From Haloarcula sebkhae (GTDB lineage: Archaea > Halobacteriota > Halobacteria > Halobacteriales > Haloarculaceae), in assembly GCF_014647415.1 (NCBI RefSeq), contig NZ_BMPD01000002.1:62001-126000 (forward strand): DNA of 64,000 bases, given 5' to 3'. The notes under the pieces were generated by a model. That model was given only the letters and a program-made list of their open reading frames with translations, was not told the DNA's origin and did no database searches. Positions within the stretch are counted from its first letter, which is position 1. Every line of letters starts with the position of its first letter. The translations under genes were made by a program, and so were the position numbers. This document shows positions 35,280 to 41,625 of this stretch, one piece after another.

Positions 35280-36455
35280 ATGGAACCTGACCTTGCAGCA
35301 CTGGACGCATATCTCGATGACGCCGGCGTCGATGGCTACCTCCTTGACGCGGATTCCGAGGTGTCAGACCAGTACTATCTCTCGGGTTTCGACGCGCCGG
35401 ACCCGTTCATCACGCTATACGATGGTGACACGCATCTCCTCTTCCCACGGAGTCTTGAGTTCGGTCGCGCAAAGCGCGAGTCGCGGGCCGAGACTGTCGA
35501 ACGATACGTCGACTTCGACCATCAGCGGAAAGTCGAGGAGTACGGCCCGGACGAGGCGGTCTCGCACGTTCTCGCGGACTTCCTCGCGGCCTATGACGTA
35601 GACAGCGTGGCCGTGCCGCCGCGGTTCCCGCTCCGGACCGCGGACGGTCTGCGGGCACGCGGCGTTGACGTGACGGCGGACACCGACGGCATCGTCACGG
35701 AAATCCGGGCGACGAAAACCGAGACAGAAGTCGACCACATCCGGACGGCACAGCGGGCCAACGAAGCGGCGATGGCGGCGGCCGAATCGCTGCTCGAAGC
35801 GTCGACGATTGCTGCCGACGACACGCTCGAAGTCGACGGCGAGACGCTAACGAGCGAGCGAGTGAAAGAGGAGATTGAGGTGACGCTGCTCCGGCACGGC
35901 TGTTCACTGGACGAGACTATCGTCGCCTGCGGGGCGGACGCTGCGGACCCCCACGACCCCGGGAGCGGGCCGCTCGTCGCTCACGAGCCGGTTATCATCG
36001 ACATCTTCCCGCAGGACAAGACGACGAAGTACCACGCCGACATGACGCGGACGTTCGTGAAAGGTGAACCAAGCGAGACGGTACGTGAGTGGTACGACCT
36101 CACTGAGCGCGCGATGGAAGCCGCGTTTGATGCATTGGAACCCGGCGCGACTGGTGAAGACGTCCACGACGCCGTGTGCGATGTGTACGAGGAGGCCGGC
36201 GAGCCGACGCTGCGTGATGACGAACGAACTGAGACAGGATTCATCCACAGCACTGGTCACGGCGTCGGGCTGGATGTCCACGAACTCCCACAGCTGTCAC
36301 CGATTGGCGGCGAACTCGAACCGGGGCACATTGTCACTATCGAGCCCGGCCTCTACGACCCTGACGTCGGCGGTGTCAGAATTGAGGACATCGCCGTTGT
36401 GACCGCCGACGGCTACGAAAACCTGACCGAGTACGAGATCCAGTTCGTCGTCTAA
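35280..36455 (+). CDS. M24 family aminopeptidase (Xaa-Pro type)
   Basis: 391 aa from ATG 35280 (MEPDLAALDAYLDDAG); the frame is open 21 codons further, but that part is unlike the family. It has a creatinase-N domain (about 5-135) and a pita-bread M24 domain with the five metal ligands visible: Asp241, Asp254, His327 (STGHGVG), Glu355 (TIEPGLY) and Glu369 (RIEDIAV). It should remove N-terminal residues before proline from short peptides in the cytoplasm. Divergent from crtD. Confidence 0.9.
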   Translation: MEPDLAALDAYLDDAGVDGYLLDADSEVSDQYYLSGFDAPDPFITLYDGDTHLLFPRSLEFGRAKRESRAETVERYVDFDHQRKVEEYGPDEAVSHVLADFLAAYDVDSVAVPPRFPLRTADGLRARGVDVTADTDGIVTEIRATKTETEVDHIRTAQRANEAAMAAAESLLEASTIAADDTLEVDGETLTSERVKEEIEVTLLRHGCSLDETIVACGADAADPHDPGSGPLVAHEPVIIDIFPQDKTTKYHADMTRTFVKGEPSETVREWYDLTERAMEAAFDALEPGATGEDVHDAVCDVYEEAGEPTLRDDERTETGFIHSTGHGVGLDVHELPQLSPIGGELEPGHIVTIEPGLYDPDVGGVRIEDIAVVTADGYENLTEYEIQFVV

Positions 36456-36615
36456 GCTAGCCGAAGAGGCCCGAAAGTCGTAGCAGAAGTCTCATTTTGG
36501 CCATCGGTTCCAGATGTGCTATCTCTTATCAATACACTTGTTACCATGCACCAGTATTTTCCGCACCTTCATCATGAACATTTATTATGGATGGGTCGAA
36601 AGGTGGTGATACCCA

Positions 36616-36705
36616 ATGCTTGTATCCGACGTACGCCCCGCACGCCGACCCGATACCGAACCGCCCACAAACCACAGACGACGGCCGACACGACCCCCAG
36701 GATGA
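36616..36705 (+). CDS. Mini-ORF upstream of a CopG gene (29 aa, putative)
   Basis: ATG at 36616 is preceded by GGTGGTGAT (36602-36610), a strong anti-16S match with 5-nt spacing. The 29-residue product is Arg/Pro-rich (MLVSDVRPARRPDTEPPTNH...). Its TGA overlaps the ATG of the next mini-ORF (ATGA at 36702-36705). TTTATTATGG at about 36579 could be the TATA element. Whether the peptide itself matters or only the act of translation is unknown. Confidence 0.35.
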   Translation: MLVSDVRPARRPDTEPPTNHRRRPTRPPG

Positions 36706-36872
36706 CAACACGAATCACGACCCCCCGAAACGACGACTCGTACCCGACAACCACGCTACCATTCGACGACGCGGACGACCAGTCCCGGTCCCGCCGCGCG
36801 CCGAAGATGTTCTCGCCGACCAATCACGCCACGATGGGCCAGTTCGACACCGAGGCCACGGACCCGCGCTGA
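36702..36872 (+). CDS. Small acidic protein upstream of a CopG gene (56 aa, putative)
   Basis: It starts inside the stop codon of the 29-codon ORF. Third positions are G/C-rich, and the sequence has haloarchaeal-style acidic runs (RNDDSYPTTTLPFDDADD; MFSPTNHATMGQFDTEATDPR), which favours a real small gene over chance. It contains no cysteines, membrane segment or known motif. The CopG-type gene begins 44 bp after its stop, so they may form one transcript. Confidence 0.4.
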   Translation: MTTRITTPRNDDSYPTTTLPFDDADDQSRSRRAPKMFSPTNHATMGQFDTEATDPR

Positions 36873-36916
36873 ACTGGGACATAACGCATATCCCGACGGC
36901 ACGCTTCCGTCCCGAT

Positions 36917-37126
36917 ATGGCTGATTATACCACAGTATCGATCCCGAAGGACCTCGCGGAGCGCGTCGAAGAGACAATCGAAGGAACAAGTTTCTCCAGT
37001 ACGTCCGACCTCGTTCGGTTCCTGCTCCGGAGTATCGTCGTCGAACACCAGCGGGAAGGAGAACTAACCGAAGCGCAGTTTCAGGATATCACTGACCAGT
37101 TGCGGGACCTGGGCTATCTGGAGTAG
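36917..37126 (+). CDS. CopG/ribbon-helix-helix family regulator
   Basis: 69 aa from ATG 36917. The N-terminus MADYTTVSIPKDLAERVEETIEGTSFSSTSDLVRFLLRSIV is a complete ribbon-helix-helix unit (beta strand, two helices), followed by a short helical tail (LTEAQFQDITDQLRDLGYLE). It should bind DNA as a dimer, and could be an antitoxin, though no toxin gene is adjacent. The upstream mini-ORFs or its own promoter are possible targets. It ends 8 bp before the stop of the convergent gene. Confidence 0.75.
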   Translation: MADYTTVSIPKDLAERVEETIEGTSFSSTSDLVRFLLRSIVVEHQREGELTEAQFQDITDQLRDLGYLE

Positions 37127-37134
37127 TTGGGTCG

Positions 37135-37554
37135 CTACTGCGGATACTTCTCGGGCGGCTCGATATCGAGAACCGTGACCTCCTGAACCTGTCCGGCTCT
37201 ATCGAAGGCCCCGAAGGCGTCGATATCCCACGGCGGAATGCCGACGAAGACCACCTCGTGCAGGTCATCAGTCTTGCTGACTCCCATGTATCCGTCGGGA
37301 TGGGAGACGAACCGGCCCTGCGTCTGGCCGGCCGGCGTCCCCAGATCGACGCCAAACACTGCATTCACTGAGGCCCCCGCTGACGGGAGATAAAAATCAG
37401 TGAATACCGGCGTCTCGTCCGGTAGATCCGCATCAGGAAGCTCCTCTGCAGGCGTGACGGCCAGCGAAATCGTCACGTCATCAGGTTCGGCCTCGCTGGC
37501 GAGCCGTAACAGCGTTTCGACGAGTCCGCGTGTGACGTAGACCACGCCATACAT
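37135..37554 (-). CDS. Conserved haloarchaeal protein, possibly Mov34/MPN-like
   Basis: 139 aa from ATG 37554 (MYGVVYVTRGLVETLLRLA); a GTG two codons upstream is possible. The order of a helix, beta strands and the loop TDFYLPSAGASVNAVFGVDLGTPAGQTQGRFVSHPDG recalls the JAMM/MPN fold of archaeal Mov34-like proteins. The canonical metal signature (Glu, HxH, Ser, Asp) is not complete, so isopeptidase activity is doubtful. Function unknown. Confidence 0.5.
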   Translation of the reverse strand: MYGVVYVTRGLVETLLRLASEAEPDDVTISLAVTPAEELPDADLPDETPVFTDFYLPSAGASVNAVFGVDLGTPAGQTQGRFVSHPDGYMGVSKTDDLHEVVFVGIPPWDIDAFGAFDRAGQVQEVTVLDIEPPEKYPQ

Positions 37555-37592
37555 TCGCACGGCCCGGGTAAAACGGCGTCGTTTGACCCGAT

Positions 37593-38273
37593 TTAGCCGA
37601 GCACGAGCGACTTGAGGTTCTTCGCGTACAGCCCCGGCGTCCGACCACGAGACCCGCGAAGCGCGTAGGCAATGGCCTCGGCGGCGTCTTCCATCACGCC
37701 CTCGCCGTGTCCGACTAAGACTCGCTCGGGATTGAGGCGGCTGAGCTTCTTGGGCGGGAACAGACGCAACATCGGATGGACGCCGAGGCGTTCGTCGCCC
37801 GCGAGGAAGTAGTCCGCCGCCCCGACCGCCTCGGGGACAACTAGCGTGTCATCTTCGTCGCCATACAGCGCGGCTTCTTGCCAGAATCCGTTGTTGATAA
37901 TCTTGTGAACGCCGTAGTCCGTGCCCGGCAGTTGCTGGTGTATGCGTTCGACCGGTGCATCGATATCTTCTTCCACACCTGACATCCAGTCGGGGATATA
38001 CACCGACGCGTCGTGTCGGTTCGCAACGGCGGCGCTGTCGCGTTTGTGCCGATCCAGCAGGATGATGACACCGGCGACCTCGCCGAACTCGGCAAACAGG
38101 TCGTCGATACCGTCGACGTCTATCGGGTCGACGACGAACACGCCGGCCTCCGTCTTGAGGACGTGGCTCGCCCGGACCATCATTTCGTCGGGGTACGGAA
38201 TGTAGCTCACGCCGCGCTCCCAGCGATTCGTCTCCAGCCACTCCGTCGCTTCGTCCTGACCTTTCATTGGCAT
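37593..38273 (-). CDS. Degenerate MBL-fold-like protein, function unknown
   Basis: 226 aa from ATG 38273 (MPMKGQDEATEWL; MKGQ at 38267 also possible). The order GVFVVDPIDVDGID, GVIILLDRHKRDSAAVANRHDASVYIP, DTLVVPEAVGAADYFLAG and RVLVGHGEGVMEDA follows the strand/loop layout of metallo-beta-lactamase proteins. The HxHxDH motif is replaced by DRHKRD, so the metal site is probably altered. Similar proteins occur across haloarchaea. Convergent context gives no functional clue. Confidence 0.6.
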   Translation of the reverse strand: MPMKGQDEATEWLETNRWERGVSYIPYPDEMMVRASHVLKTEAGVFVVDPIDVDGIDDLFAEFGEVAGVIILLDRHKRDSAAVANRHDASVYIPDWMSGVEEDIDAPVERIHQQLPGTDYGVHKIINNGFWQEAALYGDEDDTLVVPEAVGAADYFLAGDERLGVHPMLRLFPPKKLSRLNPERVLVGHGEGVMEDAAEAIAYALRGSRGRTPGLYAKNLKSLVLG

Positions 38274-38394
38274 ACGCTTCCGTACGAGCCTGACGGGAAT
38301 AAATGGTCGAGAACGGGAAACACGCGTGCTGGGGTTGTTTCGCCCTCGAAACGGCGTCCACAGCGGCTTTGTCGGTGGCGGTCGAAGCGCCGAT

Positions 38395-39081
38395 ATGCTC
38401 TCATCGCCCGCGTGGCTCACGCTAGAGGTGAAGTATCCCGACCGTGCGACGGCGTTCTACGAGGCCTTTCTGGAACTCGACGTACTTTCAGAGGGGCCAG
38501 ACGAGGCTGTGCTCGCGGCCGGCGACACAGAGATCAGACTCCGCGCGCCGGGGACGGTTCCGCGCGGTGGCCTCCACACACACTATGCGCTCACGATTCC
38601 CGAGCGGGAGTACGACGACTGGTACGACCGACTGGACGAGCGCTTCGACTTGGTCGAACACTCTTTCGGGGATGTGCGCTCGCTGTATTTTTACGATCCG
38701 CAGGGTAACTGTGTGGAACTCGGTGAGCGGGCGGTCGACGGCACTGGCGTCACGAGCCTGTTCGAACTCGTCCTCGAAGTCGAGGACCTCTCCTCGGCAG
38801 TGGAGTTCTACACTACCCTTGGGTTCGAACTAGTTGACGACGGCCGCGACGAAGGCCGGGTCAGGCTGTCGACCGGCGACCTCGATCTGGAACTGTGGTC
38901 ACCACGGCTCGGCATTGCCGACGCCCGCGGCGGCGTCCACGTGGACTTCGGCGTCGTCGCCGACGACCCGAAATCGACGGCCAGGGAGGTCGCTGACGAC
39001 GCCCTCTCGGTCACCTCCGTCGACGAGGGCGTGCGAATCCGGGATCCGGACGGCCACTACCTGACGCTGGTTTCTGCGTAA
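38395..39081 (+). CDS. VOC/glyoxalase-fold protein, two domains
   Basis: 228 aa from ATG 38395 (MLSSPAWLTLEVKYPDRATAFYEAFL). It contains two vicinal-oxygen-chelate modules, about 1-115 (ending LYFYDPQGNCVELGER) and 120-228 (SLFELVLEVEDLSSAVEFYTTLGFELVDD ... IRDPDGHYLTLVSA). Each has the DPxGxxxEL/TL ending with the metal-binding Glu or its equivalent; in the second module Glu is replaced by Thr. It could be a dioxygenase, glyoxalase or resistance-type VOC protein; no substrate can be assigned. Confidence 0.8.
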   Translation: MLSSPAWLTLEVKYPDRATAFYEAFLELDVLSEGPDEAVLAAGDTEIRLRAPGTVPRGGLHTHYALTIPEREYDDWYDRLDERFDLVEHSFGDVRSLYFYDPQGNCVELGERAVDGTGVTSLFELVLEVEDLSSAVEFYTTLGFELVDDGRDEGRVRLSTGDLDLELWSPRLGIADARGGVHVDFGVVADDPKSTAREVADDALSVTSVDEGVRIRDPDGHYLTLVSA

Positions 39082-39200
39082 GCGGCCACCGTTCTCCGTG
39101 CCACCCGGAGAGGATATAATGACCTCCCCCTGTACTAGTAGCCGTATAGGCCCTTCATAGGTAGGTTCTTTTCGTATCGAGAGCCACGTTCGAGTCGAGG

Positions 39201-39479
39201 ATGTCCCCGACTGACTCCCGGACTGAGAACGGTGTCCCTGCGAAGGCGACGCTGTTCTGTCCGGACTGTGGGCACCAAGGCAGGTACGACGGTGACTGGC
39301 TCGTGGTCCAACGGCGCGGTAGCACGCACTACCGGTGCCCGGAGTGCCATACCCAGATCACGACTCGACCGCGCCACACTGACAGTGGTTCACCCCAGTT
39401 CTTCGACACCTACTGGCAGGCGTGGAACCACGGCATTCGCGTGTGGCACGGACTGTTGCAGCGACTGCTCTCGCCGTGA
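39201..39479 (+). CDS. Small CPxCG zinc-finger protein (paralogue of 6389-6583)
   Basis: 92 aa. FCPDCGHQGRYDGDW and YRCPECHTQI form a two-knuckle zinc site with the same spacing and the same FCPDCGH...GDW context as the 64-aa protein at 6389. It differs by a C-terminal amphipathic tail (FFDTYWQAWNHGIRVWHGLLQRLLSP) that could contact membranes or a partner. Function unknown. Confidence 0.65.
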   Translation: MSPTDSRTENGVPAKATLFCPDCGHQGRYDGDWLVVQRRGSTHYRCPECHTQITTRPRHTDSGSPQFFDTYWQAWNHGIRVWHGLLQRLLSP

Positions 39480-39594
39480 GCAGTCTTGCTATATGTCGCC
39501 GGCTGAAATCGCTACGCCCGCGGTTTCGGCGGAGATCCCACAGAAATGTATGGCCCTGAGATGACCGCTCAGTGGATGCAGCCTGTTTTGCCGC

Positions 39595-39897
39595 TCAATC
39601 CAGCCGCTCAGAGTCGATGCTGACACCCGGCGGCGTTACAATCAGGAACCCACGGAAGTGCATCAGTTCGCCGCCGGCCTCCCGGACCGGTCGAGCGAAT
39701 CCGGCGGCGAGTTCGTTCAGGTCGCCCTCGACGTTGAGAACCAGTACTGACCCGTTCTCGATAGTGGTGATCCACTGTTCGGGTGGCTCCGACCCGTCGA
39801 GGACACCAAGCACGACGCGGTTGCTGCCGGCCCCGTCACGGTCCTCGTCCATCTGGTCCTCCACGGCCTGCAGGTCAAGGCCCTCGAAATCACTCAT
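39595..39897 (-). CDS. Conserved haloarchaeal protein (DUF5779-like)
   Basis: 100 aa from ATG 39897 (MSDFEGLDLQAVEDQMDED). It is a compact alpha/beta protein with NRVVLGVLDGSEPPEQWITTIENGSVLVLNVEGDLNELAAGFARPV and MHFRGFLIVTPPGVSID. I recall this as haloarchaeal DUF5779; the function is unknown. It is divergent from leuA, with 160 bp between them that hold the leuA TATA box. Confidence 0.65.
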   Translation of the reverse strand: MSDFEGLDLQAVEDQMDEDRDGAGSNRVVLGVLDGSEPPEQWITTIENGSVLVLNVEGDLNELAAGFARPVREAGGELMHFRGFLIVTPPGVSIDSERLD

Positions 39898-40023
39898 GGA
39901 CACACACACGCGCGGATGAAGCAAAAATCCTCCCCACCTGTCTGACGCGCGGCAGTCGCGCTGCCCGCAATACTGGGCTCATGGCCGTGTGCCATGTGCA
40001 CGTACCACCGCCTTATGAACAAG

Positions 40024-40031
40024 TATAAATA
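40024..40031 (+). promoter_or_regulatory. TATA box of leuA
   Basis: TATAAATA at 40024-40031 is the best TATA match in this gap. With normal spacing, transcription should start near 40052-40056, a few bases before the ATG at 40058. The GTG at 40032, the only in-frame start that lengthens LeuA, lies inside the promoter and would not be transcribed. Confidence 0.65.
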
Positions 40032-41276
40032 GTGGAAGCATCCAGTTACGGGTGCTTATGTCCAACAACGAGGGCACGTCGGAATCTCCGGCGGATCGAG
40101 TTCTTCCAGGGCACACTGGATTCCACGTCTGAGATTACAGACGCACGGATTTTCGACACCACGCTGCGCGATGGTGAGCAGTCACCACGTACGTCGTTCA
40201 ACTACGAGGACAAACGCGAGATAGCCGCGCTGCTCGACGAGATGGGCACCCACGTCATCGAGGCCGGGTTCCCCGTCAACTCCGATGCGGAGTTCGAGGC
40301 AGTGCGCGACATCGCCGAGTCCACGCGAGTGACGACCTGCGGACTGGCGCGTGTGGTCGAGAAAGACATCGAGGCGGCCTTGGATTCAGGTGTGGACATG
40401 GTCCACACCTTCGTCTCGACGTCGGACGTACAGTTGCAGGACTCCATGCACGCGACCCGTCAAGAGGCACTCGACACTGCCGTCGACTGTGTCGAGATGA
40501 TCAAAGATGCGGGCGTCGAATGCATGTTCTCGCCGATGGACGCCACGAGGACTGACGAGGACTTCCTCGTCGAAGTCATCGAGGCTACGTCCGCGGCGGG
40601 GGCGGACTGGATCAACATTCCGGACACGTGTGGGGTCGCCACGCCGCGGCGGTTCTACGACCTCATCGAGATCGTCGACGACTGCACCGACGCCTACATC
40701 GACGTGCACACGCACGACGACTTCGGGCTGGCGTCGGCCAACGCTATCTCCGGCTTCGAGGCTGGAGCCAGCCAGGCGCAGGTGTCGGTCAACGGCATCG
40801 GCGAACGCGCCGGGAACGCGGCCTACGAAGAGGTCGTGATGGCGCTGGAGTCGCTCTACGACGTCGACACCGGAATCGACACCACCCGCATCACGGAGCT
40901 GTCACGGATCGTCGAGGAGAAGTCCGACATCGGGGTACCGGCGAACAAGCCCGTCGTCGGGCGCAACGCCTTCTCCCACGAGAGCGGCATCCACGCCGCC
41001 GGTGTCATCGAGAACTCCGACACGTTTGAGCCGGGCGTCATGACCCCCGAGATGGTCGGCGCCACGCGCGAACTCGTGCTCGGCAAGCACACCGGGGCTC
41101 ACTCAGTCCGGGAACGGCTCGTCGACGCCGGATACGACCCGAGCGAGGCGGAGGTCCGCGAAGTGACTCGCCGCGTCAAGGAGTACGGCGCGGAGGAGCA
41201 AGTCACCATGTCGGTGCTTGAACGGTTCGCCGAGGAGATCGGCGTGACCGAGGAGAGCGAGGAGGTCCGGGCGTAG
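40032..41276 (+). CDS. leuA: 2-isopropylmalate synthase, short form; start probably frameshifted
   Basis: Condenses acetyl-CoA with 2-oxoisovalerate, the first step of leucine synthesis. Motifs are FDTTLRDGEQSPRTSF, IEAGFPVNSDAEFEAV, VHTHDDFGLASANA and NGIGERAGNA. It ends near residue 400, so the C-terminal LeuA dimer/regulatory domain that binds leucine is absent. The end 41276 is certain, the start is not. The GTG at 40032 lies within the promoter, while the ATG at 40058 opens a frame (MSNNEGTSESPADR) that would join EFFQGTLDSTSE if one base near 40097 were skipped. A possible end-of-gene hairpin (CACCGG/CCGGTG, 41318-41336) follows. Homocitrate or citramalate synthase are alternatives, but gene context favours LeuA. 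Confidence 0.85.
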   Translation: MEASSYGCLCPTTRARRNLRRIEFFQGTLDSTSEITDARIFDTTLRDGEQSPRTSFNYEDKREIAALLDEMGTHVIEAGFPVNSDAEFEAVRDIAESTRVTTCGLARVVEKDIEAALDSGVDMVHTFVSTSDVQLQDSMHATRQEALDTAVDCVEMIKDAGVECMFSPMDATRTDEDFLVEVIEATSAAGADWINIPDTCGVATPRRFYDLIEIVDDCTDAYIDVHTHDDFGLASANAISGFEAGASQAQVSVNGIGERAGNAAYEEVVMALESLYDVDTGIDTTRITELSRIVEEKSDIGVPANKPVVGRNAFSHESGIHAAGVIENSDTFEPGVMTPEMVGATRELVLGKHTGAHSVRERLVDAGYDPSEAEVREVTRRVKEYGAEEQVTMSVLERFAEEIGVTEESEEVRA

Positions 41277-41371
41277 GCCGATGACCTCGCTTCCGGCCGT
41301 CACTACGAGTGAGCAGCCACCGGTGAGTACCCGGTGTCGAGCTGCTGCCCGCCAACAACTATCACAGAACG

Positions 41372-41378
41372 TTTATTA
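41372..41378 (+). promoter_or_regulatory. TATA box of the ilvB leader transcript
   Basis: TTTATTA at 41372-41378 is centred about 27-30 nt before the leader ATG at 41405, placing the transcript start at about 41400-41404. The leader ORF would then be translated from a leaderless mRNA, and ilvB itself would have a 5' untranslated region of about 220 nt, which is unusually long for a haloarchaeal gene. Confidence 0.6.
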
Positions 41379-41404
41379 TTCGGGACGAACTGCATTCGGG
41401 TGTG

Positions 41405-41491
41405 ATGACCGCGGCTGCTGGACATCAGGTTCGACCACCCGCCAGCACCGCGACCGCTATTCTCGGCGTGCGTATTGTAGGGGCACTATAG
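41405..41491 (+). CDS. Putative ilvB leader peptide rich in branched-chain codons
   Basis: 28 codons from ATG to TAG (41489-41491). The first part is unremarkable (MTAAAGHQVRPP), but the last ten residues are ILGVRIVGAL, so six of ten codons are for Ile, Leu or Val, followed at once by the stop. The stop lies within the 5' arm and loop of the hairpin at 41479-41496. A second hairpin inside the ORF (CGCGG-C-TGCTGG, 41410-41421, with CCAGCA-CCGCG, 41442-41452) resembles the pause hairpin of bacterial attenuators. The peptide is too short for homology search by eye. Confidence 0.6.
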   Translation: MTAAAGHQVRPPASTATAILGVRIVGAL

Positions 41492-41505
41492 CCCCTCTCT
41501 TTACC
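41479..41505 (+). terminator. Terminator-like hairpin in the ilvB leader
   Basis: AGGGGC (41479-41484) pairs with GCCCCT (41491-41496) around the loop ACTATA, and is followed by a pyrimidine tract TCTCTTTACC and TTTTC. It overlaps the last codons and stop of the leader ORF. Hairpins are not generally required for archaeal termination, but the T-rich tract is the usual archaeal signal. This makes transcription stop before ilvB plausible unless the region is altered by ribosome position. Confidence 0.5.
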
Positions 41506-41556
41506 TTTTCACCACCGGCCGAATCGATTCGTCATACCACCACAGAGTCATCAGTC

Positions 41557-41625
41557 ATGCACGCAGCACACACATCACCGCGGTATCGACCCCGAACACG
41601 AACAGATGGAGGGAAGACACGATGA
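41557..41625 (+). CDS. Second upstream ORF coupled to ilvB (22 aa, putative)
   Basis: ATG 41557 opens 22 basic codons (MHAAHTSPRYRPRTRTDGGKTR) whose TGA overlaps the ilvB ATG (ATGA at 41622-41625). The GGAGGGA inside it (41608-41614) is also the likely ribosome site for ilvB. Translation of this ORF could deliver ribosomes to ilvB by termination-reinitiation. A 12-bp palindrome, CGAATCGATTCG (41520-41531), lies between the terminator-like hairpin and this ORF. Confidence 0.35.
   Translation: MHAAHTSPRYRPRTRTDGGKTR

Noticed and set aside
36572-36823. 83-codon minus-strand frame with a hydrophobic segment
   Set aside because: The only start is a TTG immediately after a stop codon. The plus-strand mini-ORFs have better start signals, although the minus frame cannot be fully excluded.
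41520-41531. 12-bp palindrome CGAATCGATTCG in the ilvB leader as a separate operator
   Set aside because: One palindrome of this length is weak evidence, and no adjacent regulator recognises it; noted in the leader entry only.
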